Counted from the first letter of the stretch, positions 46,109 to 55,197 are shown. The stretch is 64,000 bases of DNA from Bradyrhizobium sp. AUGA SZCCT0176 (GCF_018130145.1 NZ_JAFCMB010000008.1:62001-126000); one strand, 5' to 3'. Made by a program: numbers and translations. Notes: generated from the letters alone by a model not told the origin.

Positions 46109-47200
46109 TCACGGCTTCGGCGGATAGAGGTGAACGTCACCGCAATAATCGACGACACGATAACGCGTTTCCGAGGATAGTTCACGTTCCCGGGAATTTG
46201 GATGCGACAAATAATGCGGGCCGATCGGCGCCTTGCCGTGGCCGCCGGGAATATCGAGCACGTAATCGGGCTGACATAGCCCGGAAACGCGTCCGCGCAA
46301 GCCGCGCATCAGTTCCTGTCCGCGCTCGATCGTGGTGCGCAGATGCGAGGTGCCCGGCGCGAGATCGCCATGGTGCAGGTAATACGGCTTGATCCGGCAT
46401 TCGACGAAGGACCGCATCAGGGCTTCCAGCGTCGCCGCATCGTCATTGACACCGCGGAGCAGCACCGACTGGCTCACCAGGGGGATGCCGGCATCGACCA
46501 ACCGGGCGCAAGCGGCGCGGGCTTCCACCGTCAGCTCACGCGGATGGTTGGCGTGAACCGCGACCCAGGTCGTGGCGCCACCAACCCTCAACGCTGCGAC
46601 CATCTCGTCGCTGATGCGCGCGGGGGCCGCGACCGGCACGCGGGTGTGAAGGCGGATGATTTTGACGTGATCGATGGCGGCGATGTCGGCCATGATCTCG
46701 GCCAACCGGCGCTGCGACAGCATCAGGGGATCGCCGCCGGTCAGGATGACTTCCCAGATCTCGGGATGCACGCGGATATAGTCGAGCGCGTCACGATAGG
46801 CGTTGTCCGACAGCGCCGTCGCCTTGCCGGGGCCGACCATCTCGCGGCGAAAACAGAAGCGGCAATACACCGCGCAAACGTGAACCAGTTTGAACAGCAC
46901 ACGATCCGGATAGCGATGAACGATGCCGGCGACCGGTGAATGGGCGTCATCGCCGATCGGATCGGCGCGCTCGCCGGCCTCCTGCACCAGTTCCAGCGTG
47001 CTTGGAACGAACTGCCGCGCGATCGGGTCGTCTGGATCATCTTTATCGATCAGCGCGGCGATATCCGGCGTCACCGCAATCGCGTAGCGCGCGGCCACCT
47101 GTTCGAGATCGGCCAGTTCAGCCGCAGGCGCCAGCCCGCAATCGACGAGTTCCGCCGGTTGCCGCAACGTCGCCGCCAATTTCGGATCGATCCTGTTCAT
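46109..47200 (-). CDS. epmB: EF-P beta-lysylation protein EpmB (lysine 2,3-aminomutase family)
   Basis: 363 residues. The radical-SAM CxxxCxxC motif is CAVYCRFC (C109, C113, C116). EVILTGGDPLMLSQRRLAEIMADIAAIDHVKIIRLHTRVP and QSVLLRGVNDDAATLEALMRSFVECRIKPYYLHHGDLAPGTSHLRTTIERGQELMRGLRGRVSG are lysine-2,3-aminomutase blocks (PLP Lys expected near the end). EpmB converts (S)-alpha-lysine to (R)-beta-lysine used to modify EF-P. Its start overlaps the epmA stop (ATGA). Confidence 0.9.
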   Translation of the reverse strand: MNRIDPKLAATLRQPAELVDCGLAPAAELADLEQVAARYAIAVTPDIAALIDKDDPDDPIARQFVPSTLELVQEAGERADPIGDDAHSPVAGIVHRYPDRVLFKLVHVCAVYCRFCFRREMVGPGKATALSDNAYRDALDYIRVHPEIWEVILTGGDPLMLSQRRLAEIMADIAAIDHVKIIRLHTRVPVAAPARISDEMVAALRVGGATTWVAVHANHPRELTVEARAACARLVDAGIPLVSQSVLLRGVNDDAATLEALMRSFVECRIKPYYLHHGDLAPGTSHLRTTIERGQELMRGLRGRVSGLCQPDYVLDIPGGHGKAPIGPHYLSHPNSRERELSSETRYRVVDYCGDVHLYPPKP

Positions 47201-48246
47201 GCTTCTCCCGCCGGTGGTGTCCATACCACCTGATCCACCCTGAGCGCACCGCTTGCCAGCATCACCAGCCGGTCAAAACCGAGCGCGACACCGCTGGCCT
47301 GCGGCATCACGGCGACCGCCTGCAGGAAATCCTCGTCGAGCGGATAGCGTTCGCCGTAACGCCGCGCTTTCTCGTCCATCGCCTGCGCAAAACGGCGGCG
47401 CTGTTCGGCAGCATCGGTCAATTCGCCAAACCCGTTCGCAAGCTCGACGCCGCAAGCGTAGACCTCAAACCGCTCGGCCACGCGCGGATCGGACGCTTTC
47501 GCGCGCGCCAGCGCTGCCTCCGGCACCGGATACTCAAATAATACCGTCAAACACCCCTGCCCGAGATTTGGTTCGATATGCTCGACCAGGACCTTGCTGA
47601 AGATATCGGACCAGGTGTCGTCGTCTGCAATCCGCACCCGCGATTTTGACGCCTCGGCGAGCGCCCTGCGATCCCCTTCGCCACCCGCGACCGTCGCCAG
47701 CAAGTCGATCCGGGCGAACTGTTCGAACGCGGTCGCGACCGTCAGCAATTCAGGCTCGGCGAAGGGATCGGTGATGCGGCCGCGAAACGAGAATTGCCCG
47801 ATGCCCGTCGCCTGCGCCGCATGGGCGATCACCACAATCGTGTCGGCCATAATGGCGTCATATGCCGCGTTGGCGCGGTACCATTCCAGCATGGTGAATT
47901 CAGGCAAATGAAGATCGCCGCGCTCGCGGTCGCGGAACACGCGTGCAAACTCGAATATCTTGTCTTCGCCCGCCGCGAGCAGTTTCTTGGCAGCGAACTC
48001 CGGTGAAGTCCGCAAATAGCGCAGCGCGCGGGTTCCGTCTCCGCCGGTCAGTTCGGTCCGGGGCGCGTGCAGATGCGTCTCGTTGCCCGGCGAGACCTGC
48101 AGGATGCCCGTCTCGGCCTCGGCGAATCCCTGCTCGTCGAACCAGGCCCGCAAGTCCTTCGTGATCGCGGCCCGCGCCATCAGGAACGGCTTCCGGTCCG
48201 CATGCCGCGCCGGCGACCACCATGGCGATGGCTGGTCGATCCCGGC
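47197..48246 (-). CDS. epmA: EF-P beta-lysine ligase EpmA (PoxA/GenX)
   Basis: 349 residues resembling the class II LysRS catalytic core without the anticodon-binding domain: FEFARVFRDRERGDLHLPEFTMLEWYRANAAYDAIMADT (motif 2) and ASGVALGFDRLVML (motif 3), TELTGGDGTRALRYLRTSPEFAAKKLLAAGEDKIFE. It ligates beta-lysine to a conserved Lys of EF-P. Start at ATG 48246 is preferred over an extension to 48366. First gene of the epmA-epmB operon; efp is divergent 1.2 kb away. Confidence 0.9.
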   Translation of the reverse strand, partial: AGIDQPSPWWSPARHADRKPFLMARAAITKDLRAWFDEQGFAEAETGILQVSPGNETHLHAPRTELTGGDGTRALRYLRTSPEFAAKKLLAAGEDKIFEFARVFRDRERGDLHLPEFTMLEWYRANAAYDAIMADTIVVIAHAAQATGIGQFSFRGRITDPFAEPELLTVATAFEQFARIDLLATVAGGEGDRRALAEASKSRVRIADDDTWSDIFSKVLVEHIEPNLGQGCLTVLFEYPVPEAALARAKASDPRVAERFEVYACGVELANGFGELTDAAEQRRRFAQAMDEKARRYGERYPLDEDFLQAVAVMPQASGVALGFDRLVMLASGALRVDQVVWTPPAGEA

Positions 48247-48527
48247 CATCAGCAACCAGCCGGAGCGGCACGCGCGCCTGCAGCGGCGTACGAGCCCATG
48301 AAAACGTTCAGGATATCGCCGGATACCATTGACACTATTCAACTTTCTCCGCTGGAAAGCAGCCATGCCGGGAACACCGCGGATACCCCGCGTCCGGTCC
48401 GTCTGTCATGTCGAAAGACGCACGTCTTGTCCATTCGCGCGATCGGCGCCGCGAACTTGAAGTTGCGCCCTGAACCTCGCGGCCATTGGCGCGTCCAATG
48501 GGCAGCAAAATGGAACGGAATGCACAC

Positions 48528-49274
48528 ATGTCTGGCGGTTGGTTACGACGAACAGCGCTTCTGCTGGCAGGTATGCTGTTGCTCGTCGTCACCACGCCAA
48601 CGCCCGCCAGCGCGACCGGCCCCGGGTCTGACTTCAAACTGAAGACGGATGCGGATGACATTTTCACCTCACCCGACAGGCAAATTCGGGTTGAGCAATA
48701 TGCCGCGGACAAGGGCGATGAAGGTTTTCTGTTCCAGTTCTGGACCTTCGACGAGGGGCGTCGACACCCCTCGCTGCTGAATACTGGCGAAGGCATCGAT
48801 CTCGCGGGCTACCCCGCTGCCTTTCGCTTTACCCCGAACAGCCAGTGGCTGGTACGCATGCAGAAAACCGGTGCCGGTTTCCAAGCGCTGTTTCTGTACC
48901 GGCGGAACGGATTTCAATTTTCCTCCGCCACGCCGAAGCCGCTGAGCGAGATGGCCTGGGATTATTTCTGGGGCTCGCCGGCAGCCAAAAAGCTGCGTCG
49001 CGCCCCCAAGGACCGCGATTCGCTCAGTCACGTATTTGCCGCCCTCGTCAAAGGAATGGACGACAATTACGCTGGGTTGGGCCTGCATTGGCCCGACAGC
49101 CGCTACGTCGTGATCAGCCTCTCCTTCGACGCCCAGGGCGAAGACAAGCCGCGGCCCTATATCGAGGACTGGTGGTGCGCCTATGACCTGAAAACCGGGA
49201 CATTTACGGTGCCCGCCGCCTTTGCCGAGCACAACGCCCAGGCCTTCACGTCCCCTCGCCCCAAGCGGAAATAG
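48528..49274 (+). CDS. Secreted hypothetical protein
   Basis: 248 residues. Signal peptide (LRRTALLLAGMLLLVVTTPTPASA) and a mature domain with DADDIFTSPDRQIRVEQYAAD, FLFQFWTFDEGRRHPSLLN, FRFTPNSQWLVRMQKTGAGFQALFLYRR, YVVISLSFDAQGEDKPRPYIEDWWCAYDLKTGTFTVP. This looks like a beta-propeller-like or WD-type fragment but I cannot assign it. ATGs at 48510 and 48528 are both possible. It precedes efp on the same strand. Confidence 0.7.
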   Translation: MSGGWLRRTALLLAGMLLLVVTTPTPASATGPGSDFKLKTDADDIFTSPDRQIRVEQYAADKGDEGFLFQFWTFDEGRRHPSLLNTGEGIDLAGYPAAFRFTPNSQWLVRMQKTGAGFQALFLYRRNGFQFSSATPKPLSEMAWDYFWGSPAAKKLRRAPKDRDSLSHVFAALVKGMDDNYAGLGLHWPDSRYVVISLSFDAQGEDKPRPYIEDWWCAYDLKTGTFTVPAAFAEHNAQAFTSPRPKRK

Positions 49275-49440
49275 CCGCCGCACGGACCGTCGATCCGGCC
49301 AGCCCGTAACCTGCCGGAACGGGCCGCAAAAGGCTGGTATCTGGAGGGCAAATCAGTATGTTGCAGCCCGAAACCGCCTCATTGGCCGCGGGACACAATT
49401 GTCCTGACAGGTCGGAGGCCAGAAATTCAGGAAAACCGCT

Positions 49441-50007
49441 TTGAAAGTCATCGCCAGTTCAATTCGCAAGGGCAACGTCATCGAGCAGGACGGCAAGCTC
49501 TATGTGGTTCTGACCGCCGAGAACATCCATCCCGGCAAGGGAACTCCGGTCAGTCAGATCGAAATGCGCCGGATCGGCGACGGCGTGAAGATTTCGGAAC
49601 GCTACAAGACCACCGACCAGGTCGAGAAGGCGACGATCGAGGATCACAATTTCAACTACCTCTACGAGGACACCGATGGCTTCCATTTCATGAACGGCGA
49701 GACCTACGACCAGGTCCAGGTGTCCAAGGAAATCATCGGTTCGGCCGCGCCGTATCTGCAGGAAAACATGTCGGTGAAGCTCTCGCTGCACGACATGGTT
49801 CCAGTCGCGATCCAGATGCCGCAGCGCGCGACGCTGGAAGTTGTCGAAACCGAGCCGGTCACCAAGGGCCAGACCGCGTCTTCGTCCTACAAACCTGCTA
49901 TCCTTTCCAACGGCGTACGCACCAACGTGCCGCCGCACGTCGGAACGGGAACGCGGATCGTGGTCATGACCGAGGACGGCTCCTACGTCGAGCGCGCCAA
50001 GGACTAG
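49441..50007 (+). CDS. efp: Translation elongation factor P
   Basis: 188 residues from a TTG start. KOW-like domain I with the modification loop NIHPGKGTPVSQ, the Lys in PGKG being the site for beta-lysylation by EpmA; then OB domains with VQVSKEIIGSAAPYLQENMSVKLSLHDMVPVAIQMPQRATLEVVETEP and SSYKPAILSNGVRTNVPPHVGTGTRIVVMTEDGSYVERAKD. EF-P rescues ribosomes stalled at polyproline. Family C-terminus is complete. Presence of epmA/epmB nearby agrees with the Lys-type loop. Confidence 0.95.
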   Translation: MKVIASSIRKGNVIEQDGKLYVVLTAENIHPGKGTPVSQIEMRRIGDGVKISERYKTTDQVEKATIEDHNFNYLYEDTDGFHFMNGETYDQVQVSKEIIGSAAPYLQENMSVKLSLHDMVPVAIQMPQRATLEVVETEPVTKGQTASSSYKPAILSNGVRTNVPPHVGTGTRIVVMTEDGSYVERAKD

Positions 50008-50050
50008 GCGCCAGAGTTAGACATCGGGGCATGCGCCGGGGGGCGATGCA

Positions 50051-51649
50051 TTGGGTACCAAGGCTGTCCGCTTGCTGAGACGCTGGCTGGCAGCCTTTTG
50101 CGTGCTTCCCGCCTGCGCCATCGGTGCTTCGGCCGACGAGTTCCGGACACCTTCGATCTCGGCCATCCGCGTTGAATGGCGCGCGGTGCTGGATCAGCTC
50201 CGCTCCGAGATCAATACCCAGCCCGCGGTTGCGTCCGCCTTCACCTTTGCCAGCCAGCGGCGGGCGCCCCGCTGGGACCCGCGCTCGATGCCGGCGCTGG
50301 TGCAACTGAACGCGATCACTTCCCCCGTCTTCCCCGGGATCGGACGCAGTCCTGTTCCGGTGCTGTTGCCGTTCGACACCGCAAGCTATCTCGATGCCCG
50401 CCAGAACGGCGTCCCCGATACAATCTCGGTATCGCGCTATCAAGCCGACTTCCGCCCCGCCGATCTGTTCCACGCCGGCGCCGCCGGCTACGACGCGATG
50501 TTTTCGTTCGAGCCGGGCGCGGGCGACGGCATGCCGCAGCGGACTTACGCCAAGCCGATCGAGGTGCAGATCACCGGCTCGATCCTGACCTACGACCTCG
50601 CCGATCCGCTCGCCGGCAAGGGCGAGCCGGTCAAGGCGCTGGCGGCGCAATTCCCGGACCTGCGGCGCTTCATCCGCGAAGGCTATGTGCGCTACGCCTT
50701 CACGCGTTTCGGCGTGCCCTATGTGGTGTCGATCCAGTGCCTCGACTCGACGCCGCGCCCGCGGCGGCTGGCCTGCCGCGAGGCCTATCCGGTCGCGGAA
50801 CGTTTCCTCAAGGCGCTGCGCATCGCCGGCGGCCAGCCGTCGCGGCCGCGCCGGGATATTTCGTCCGAGATTGCCGAGCGGCCGATGGTGCCCTCGCCCG
50901 ACTTCACCTATCGCCCGAGCGGCGACATCGTCGCCAACAGCGGCTCGCGCAAGCGCGGCGGCCGCGCCGATCTCACCGCCTATTCGCAAATCCGGTTTCC
51001 GCTGGAAAAGGCGCCCGCCTTCGCCCGCTCGCAATCCTTCGGCAAACGCAAACCCGACGAACGCGGATATCCCTGGCAGGACAATTTCTGCGAGGCGCGC
51101 AGTTTCGAGGTTGGCCAGTGCGCCGCCGGTTTCGGCCATCAGGGGCAGGACATCCGTCCCGGCGCGTGCATGGCGCAAAACAGCGAAAGCCCGGGCAGTT
51201 GCGATCCGAAGCAGCAGGCGGTCGTCGCGGTTCGCGACGGCATCTTGATCCGTTCGCTGAAACAGCAGGCGGCGACCCTGCAGGTCAACACCCGTAACGA
51301 ACATATCCGCTTCCGCTACATGCACATGAATCCGTCCAGCCTGGACGCGGACGGCATCCTCAATGGCCGCCAGGTCACTGAGGGCGAAAAAATCGGCGTG
51401 GCTTCGAACTATCTCGACTTTCCCAACGGCACCTCGCTGCATCTGCATTTCGACGTGCAGGTGTTCACGCGGGACGGCTGGATCTGGGTCAATCCCTACA
51501 CCACGCTGATCTCGGCCTATGAGCGCCTGCTGCGCGGTCGCGGGCGCGAGCTCGGCACGGACCCTGTCGCGCCGGCCGCTGTCGCCCACGCCCAGCCGCT
51601 AGACGTGATCCGGCCCGATCCGCAGGAAGGTGGCGAGAGCGGCAACTAG
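50051..51649 (+). CDS. M23-family peptidoglycan metallopeptidase
   Basis: 532 residues with a start at TTG 50051 and a signal peptide (LLRRWLAAFCVLPACAIGASA). The LytM/M23 Zn motifs are in the C-terminal third: GFGHQGQDIRPG (about 361-372, HxxxD) and TSLHLHFDVQVF (about 461-472, HxH). A basic/Pro-rich linker separates it from an N-terminal domain I do not recognise. Cleaves peptide cross-links in the periplasm or regulates amidases. Follows efp by 43 bp. Confidence 0.85.
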   Translation: MGTKAVRLLRRWLAAFCVLPACAIGASADEFRTPSISAIRVEWRAVLDQLRSEINTQPAVASAFTFASQRRAPRWDPRSMPALVQLNAITSPVFPGIGRSPVPVLLPFDTASYLDARQNGVPDTISVSRYQADFRPADLFHAGAAGYDAMFSFEPGAGDGMPQRTYAKPIEVQITGSILTYDLADPLAGKGEPVKALAAQFPDLRRFIREGYVRYAFTRFGVPYVVSIQCLDSTPRPRRLACREAYPVAERFLKALRIAGGQPSRPRRDISSEIAERPMVPSPDFTYRPSGDIVANSGSRKRGGRADLTAYSQIRFPLEKAPAFARSQSFGKRKPDERGYPWQDNFCEARSFEVGQCAAGFGHQGQDIRPGACMAQNSESPGSCDPKQQAVVAVRDGILIRSLKQQAATLQVNTRNEHIRFRYMHMNPSSLDADGILNGRQVTEGEKIGVASNYLDFPNGTSLHLHFDVQVFTRDGWIWVNPYTTLISAYERLLRGRGRELGTDPVAPAAVAHAQPLDVIRPDPQEGGESGN

Positions 51650-51659
51650 GCTCTTGTTC

Positions 51660-51706
51660 ACGCGTTTTCTTCACGCGAACCGGGTTCCACTTCGCTCGAA
51701 AACGCT
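51660..51706. repeat. Short dispersed repeat, copy 2 (47 bp)
   Basis: Same pattern as 21634-21680 (ACGCGTTTTCTT..ACGCGAACCGG..TCCACTTCGCT.GAAAACGCT), here 11 bp after the M23 gene. Its short tail (TTCGCTCGAAAACGCT) recurs once more near 43542-43557. Confidence 0.7.
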
Positions 51707-51717
51707 GTGGCCGTTCG

Positions 51718-52203
51718 CTAGGACGCAGCAGCACCGACCGGCTTTTGCCGCGCCGGCGGGGTCCAGCGGAAAGCGGCGCCGAATCTGTTCCAGACGTTGA
51801 TCGAGGCAATCGCCGAGGTGAGATAGGCCAGTTCCTTTTCCGAGAATTCGGCGCTCGCCTGCGCATAGACCTCGTCGCTGACGCCGCCGCTGAGCAAGGT
51901 CAGCGCTTCCGTCCATGCCAAGGCCGCGCGTTCGCGGGGCGAGAATTGCGGCGCCTCGCGCCACACCACGACCAGATTGAGCTTGTCGGCCGACATGCCG
52001 AGGCTCTCGCTTTGCAGGATGTGATACTGCACGCAAAACGCGCAGCCGTTGATCTGCGAGGCGCGCAGCTTGATCAGTTCGAGCAGTTGCTTGTCGATGC
52101 CCGCCGCGGCGGCGACCTTGCCGAGCGCCAGCACGACCTCATAGGCCTCGGGCGCCAGCGCCATGAAATCCTTATATTCCTTGCGGGCATGTGACATGTT
52201 CAT
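51718..52203 (-). CDS. Carboxymuconolactone decarboxylase / AhpD-like protein
   Basis: 161 residues. LELIKLRASQINGCAFCVQYHILQSESLGMSADKLNLVVVWREAPQFSPRERAALAWTEALTLL is the AhpD/CMD core with the catalytic CAFC (CxxC) and the His seven residues on. Small alkylhydroperoxidases or decarboxylases of this group work with thiol partners in the cytosol. Divergent from a MarR gene across a 44-bp region with palindromes, so MarR probably controls it, possibly in response to peroxide. Confidence 0.88.
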   Translation of the reverse strand: MNMSHARKEYKDFMALAPEAYEVVLALGKVAAAAGIDKQLLELIKLRASQINGCAFCVQYHILQSESLGMSADKLNLVVVWREAPQFSPRERAALAWTEALTLLSGGVSDEVYAQASAEFSEKELAYLTSAIASINVWNRFGAAFRWTPPARQKPVGAAAS

Positions 52204-52215
52204 CGCCTTATGTTA

Positions 52216-52248
52216 TCAGTGCACTGAGTTATTATAAGAGCCCTTATA
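52216..52248. promoter_or_regulatory. Palindromic operators between the CMD and MarR genes
   Basis: TCAGTGCACTGA (52216-52227) is a perfect 12-bp palindrome. A second inverted repeat, TATAAG-AGCC-CTTATA (52233-52248), ends on the first base of the MarR start codon. The intergenic region is only 44 bp, so binding would block both promoters. Confidence 0.6.
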
Positions 52249-52886
52249 TGGCGCGCAAGATCAGAGCTTCGGTAAAGTCCAAACCGCGCGGGCCGCAAAA
52301 AGCGGCGGCCAAAAAGCCGAAAAAATCCAAGAAGGCCACCGTCGCAAAAAAGCCTGCGCGCCGGAAATCCTCTCGCAAAAACCCTCACCAGCGCCGGAAA
52401 AAACCCGCCGCCAATCCCGTGCTCGCGATGATCCGCCCGCCGCCGCCGGGCGAAGGCAAGCGCGGCGAACAAGGCCACCTCGCCTATTTGCTGCGGCAGG
52501 CCCAGGCCGCGACCCGGCTGACACTGGAGCGGGCGCTCGCCGAACTCGGTGTCACCACGCCGCAATTCGTGGTGCTGACGATGCTGCGGGCCTATCCCGG
52601 CCTGTCGGGCGCCGATCTCGCGCGGGTCGCCCTGCTGACTCCGCAAACCGTCGGCGTCATCATCCGCAATTTGGAACGCGACGGCGCCATCCGGAAGACC
52701 CCGCACCCGATCCATGGCCGGGTGCTGCAGTGGACACTGACCCGGCGCGGCACGGTCCTGCTCGACAAATGCCGCCGTCACGTCCAGGCGGTGGAGCGGC
52801 GGCTGGCGGCCGGGTTCTCGGCCTCCGCGCAGGCGACCGTCCGGCGTTGGCTCGCACGGATTGCCGCGGACTTTCAGCAGGCCTAG
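52248..52886 (+). CDS. MarR family transcriptional regulator with Lys-rich N-terminal extension
   Basis: 212 residues. A basic extension of about 60 residues (repeated KK/AKK/RRK-type sequence) precedes the MarR winged HTH: HLAYLLRQAQAATRLTLERALAELGVTTPQFVVLTMLRAYPGLSGADLARVALLTPQTVGVIIRNLERDGAIRKTPHPIHGRVLQWTLTRRGTVLL. The extension is longer than usual and histone-like, perhaps giving non-specific DNA affinity. It probably represses itself and the divergent CMD gene. Confidence 0.85.
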   Translation: MARKIRASVKSKPRGPQKAAAKKPKKSKKATVAKKPARRKSSRKNPHQRRKKPAANPVLAMIRPPPPGEGKRGEQGHLAYLLRQAQAATRLTLERALAELGVTTPQFVVLTMLRAYPGLSGADLARVALLTPQTVGVIIRNLERDGAIRKTPHPIHGRVLQWTLTRRGTVLLDKCRRHVQAVERRLAAGFSASAQATVRRWLARIAADFQQA

Positions 52887-52985
52887 GGCAGCTATTCTAC
52901 CTTCCGGAGTTCCGCGTTCCGGCTGCGACGACGGCGCCATGCAAATGCGCTTTGGTGAGCGCACCCTGCCCCGTACAATACCGCC

Positions 52986-54221
52986 ATGGAACCCTTCGAT
53001 TCTCTGAGATCGCCGACCCGCCGCGCCCTGCTGCAAGCCGGCATCGGCGCCGCAGCTGTGCTCGCCAATCCGCTTGCCGCGTTGGCCGCGGCGCCGCCCG
53101 GCTTCGACCAGTGGCGCGATACCTTCCGCGCTCGCGCGCTGGCAAAAGGCATATCGGACGCGACCTGGAGCCGCGTGATGGGCCGGATCGAGCCCGACAT
53201 GTCCGTGTTCCGGCAGATGCAGAAGCAGCCGGAATTCCACGAGCAGATCTGGCAATACGTCAATCGCCGCGCCTCGGACTGGCGCATCACGGCGGGCAAG
53301 GAAGCGCTGCGGAAGAACGAGGCGCTGTTCACTCGGATCGAGCAGGACTTTGGCGTCGAGCGCGGCACATTGCTGGCGCTGTGGGGCGTTGAATCCGCCT
53401 TTGGCGATCCCTTGGTGCAGCAGAACCATATGCGCCCGATCTTTCCCTCGCTCGCAGCGCTGGCCTGGAACGAGCCGCGCCGCCGCGCCTATTGGGAAAC
53501 CGAACTGATCAACGCGCTGAAGATCGTCGACCGCGGCTGGGGCACGCCGGAGGAAATGCGGGGATCGTGGGCCGGCGCGATGGGGCATACCCAGTGGATG
53601 CCGGAAGTCTGGCTCAATGTCGGCATGGACTACGACAAGGACGGCCGCGTCTCGCCGTTCGGCAGGCCGGACGATGCGCTGGGCTCGAGCGCGCGCTATC
53701 TGGTCAATCGCGGCAAGTACCACCGCGGCGAACACTGGGGTTATGAGGTCCGCGCCGGCGGCGCGTCCGGCAGCGGCAACCGCACCTATGCGGCGTGGGC
53801 CGGCGCCGGCGTCACCCGCGCCGACGGCAAGCCGTTCCCGCAACCGAATGCATCCGCGCAATTGTGGGTGCCGGTCGCCGGCGGACCGGCGTTCCTGCTC
53901 GGGCCGAATTTCTATGCGGTGCGCAGCTACAATCCGTCGATGAATTACGCGCTTGCGATCTGCCATCTCGGCGACCGCATTCTCGGCGCGCCGCCGTTCA
54001 TTCATCCCTTCCCGGGCTCCGAACGCGCGCTGACGCTGGCCGAGGTGCAGGAGATGCAGACGCGGCTGACAAAAGCCGGCTTCGACACCGGCGGCACCGA
54101 CGGCCGCGTCGGGAATGACACCATGAAGGCGGTCCGGGATTACCAGACCAAGATGGGCCTGTTGCCGGCCGATGGCTATGGCGGGCTCAAGGTGCTGGCG
54201 CGGCTGCGGCAAGGCGGTTAG
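52986..54221 (+). CDS. Lytic murein transglycosylase, MltB type, with PG-binding domain
   Basis: 411 residues. Twin-arginine-like start (PTRRALLQAGIGAAAVLANPLAALAA), then FDQWRDTFRARALAKGISDATW, TLLALWGVESAFGDP with catalytic Glu136, GSWAGAMGHTQWMPEVW. A C-terminal PG_binding_1 domain (LTLAEVQEMQTRLTKAGFDTGGTDGRVGNDTMKAVRDYQTKMGLLPADGYGGLKVLARL) anchors it to peptidoglycan. Cleaves the MurNAc-GlcNAc bond in the periplasm with anhydro-MurNAc formation. Confidence 0.9.
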   Translation: MEPFDSLRSPTRRALLQAGIGAAAVLANPLAALAAAPPGFDQWRDTFRARALAKGISDATWSRVMGRIEPDMSVFRQMQKQPEFHEQIWQYVNRRASDWRITAGKEALRKNEALFTRIEQDFGVERGTLLALWGVESAFGDPLVQQNHMRPIFPSLAALAWNEPRRRAYWETELINALKIVDRGWGTPEEMRGSWAGAMGHTQWMPEVWLNVGMDYDKDGRVSPFGRPDDALGSSARYLVNRGKYHRGEHWGYEVRAGGASGSGNRTYAAWAGAGVTRADGKPFPQPNASAQLWVPVAGGPAFLLGPNFYAVRSYNPSMNYALAICHLGDRILGAPPFIHPFPGSERALTLAEVQEMQTRLTKAGFDTGGTDGRVGNDTMKAVRDYQTKMGLLPADGYGGLKVLARLRQGG

Positions 54222-54225
54222 TCCG

Positions 54226-54325
54226 GTCATTCCGGGGCACGCGAAGCGTGAACCCGGAATCTCGAGATTCCCCGATGCGCAATTGCGCATCTGAGGTCTG
54301 GTCCTTCGGACCATCCCGGAATGAC
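54226..54325. repeat. 100-bp palindromic REP-like element
   Basis: Outer arms GTCATTCCGGG (54226-54236) and CCCGGAATGAC (54315-54325) are perfect. Inside are nested smaller palindromes (CTCGAG, GATGCGCAATTGCGCATC, GGTCC..GGACC). It fills the gap between the convergent transglycosylase and SDR genes. Elements of this kind are frequent in Bradyrhizobium genomes, by memory. Confidence 0.8.
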
Positions 54326-54337
54326 GGACAAACATAG

Positions 54338-55150
54338 TCACGCCCCCGGCCGCGCGACCCCGCCAGCGTTCATACCGCCGTCAATGACGAGTTCAGTTCC
54401 GGTCACGTAGCTCGACGCATCGGAGGCGAGATACAAAACGCCTTTCGCGATGTCCATGGCATGGCCGGCGCGGGCCAGCGGCGTCGCGAACTTCGCCCGC
54501 TCCTCGGGATCGATCGGCGCGTTCTGGCCGCGCCCCGTCGCCTCGGTCGGGATCTTGCCCCAGATCGGCGTGTCGATGATCCCCGGATGTACCGAGTTGA
54601 CGCGGATGCCGTCGCCGAACGTGGCACATTCCATCGCGATCGCTTTCGCAAACAGCCGGACGCCGCCCTTGGTGGCGCAATAGCCGGACAGGCTGGCCGC
54701 GCCGCGAATGCCGGCGAGCGACGACATCATGATCACGGAGCCGCCGCCGGTCTTGCGCATCGCCGGCAGGCAGTGCTTCACCGACAGGAACACGCCGTCG
54801 AGATTGATCGCGGTCTGCCGCCGCCAGTCTTCCAGCGACATCTCCGTGATCGAGGGCACCGCGATGCCGATGCCCGCGTTGGAAACCAGCACGTCGAGCC
54901 GGCCATAGCGCTTCATCACCTCGGCTACGACATCGATCCAGCGCGCTTCGCTGGTGACGTCCTGCTGCAGGAAGACAGCCTCGTTGCCGGCCTTCTTGAT
55001 CCCGGCGACAACCTCCGGCCCCCTGAGCTCGTCGACATCGGTGACCGCAACCGAAGCGCCTTCGCGCGCCAGCAATTCGGCACATGCCGCGCCGATGCCG
55101 GATGCGCCGCCGGTTACGAGCGCGACTTTTCCCTGAACCTGTCCTGTCAT
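54338..55150 (-). CDS. Short-chain dehydrogenase/reductase
   Basis: 270 residues. Cofactor loop VTGGASGIGAACAELL (TGxxxGIG), NAGIGIAVPS, catalytic Ser-Tyr-Lys in SVIMMSSLAGIRGAASLSGYCATKGG, VNSVHPGIIDTPIW and the C-terminal YVTGTELVIDGG. Acidic residue after strand 2 (VTDVDEL) suggests NAD(H) preference. Classical SDR; substrate unknown. Upstream of recJ in opposite order on the same strand with a 47-bp gap. Confidence 0.9.
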   Translation of the reverse strand: MTGQVQGKVALVTGGASGIGAACAELLAREGASVAVTDVDELRGPEVVAGIKKAGNEAVFLQQDVTSEARWIDVVAEVMKRYGRLDVLVSNAGIGIAVPSITEMSLEDWRRQTAINLDGVFLSVKHCLPAMRKTGGGSVIMMSSLAGIRGAASLSGYCATKGGVRLFAKAIAMECATFGDGIRVNSVHPGIIDTPIWGKIPTEATGRGQNAPIDPEERAKFATPLARAGHAMDIAKGVLYLASDASSYVTGTELVIDGGMNAGGVARPGA

Positions 55151-55197
55151 GTCTGCTCCCGTTTTTGGTTGTTGGTTTTGTCGTCTGGTGGATGAAC

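Noticed and set aside
52200..54341. Very long open frame (over 700 codons) on the minus strand across MarR and the transglycosylase
   Set aside because: It is antisense to two genes with clear domains; high-GC codon bias leaves the opposite strand open. No recognisable domain in the translation.
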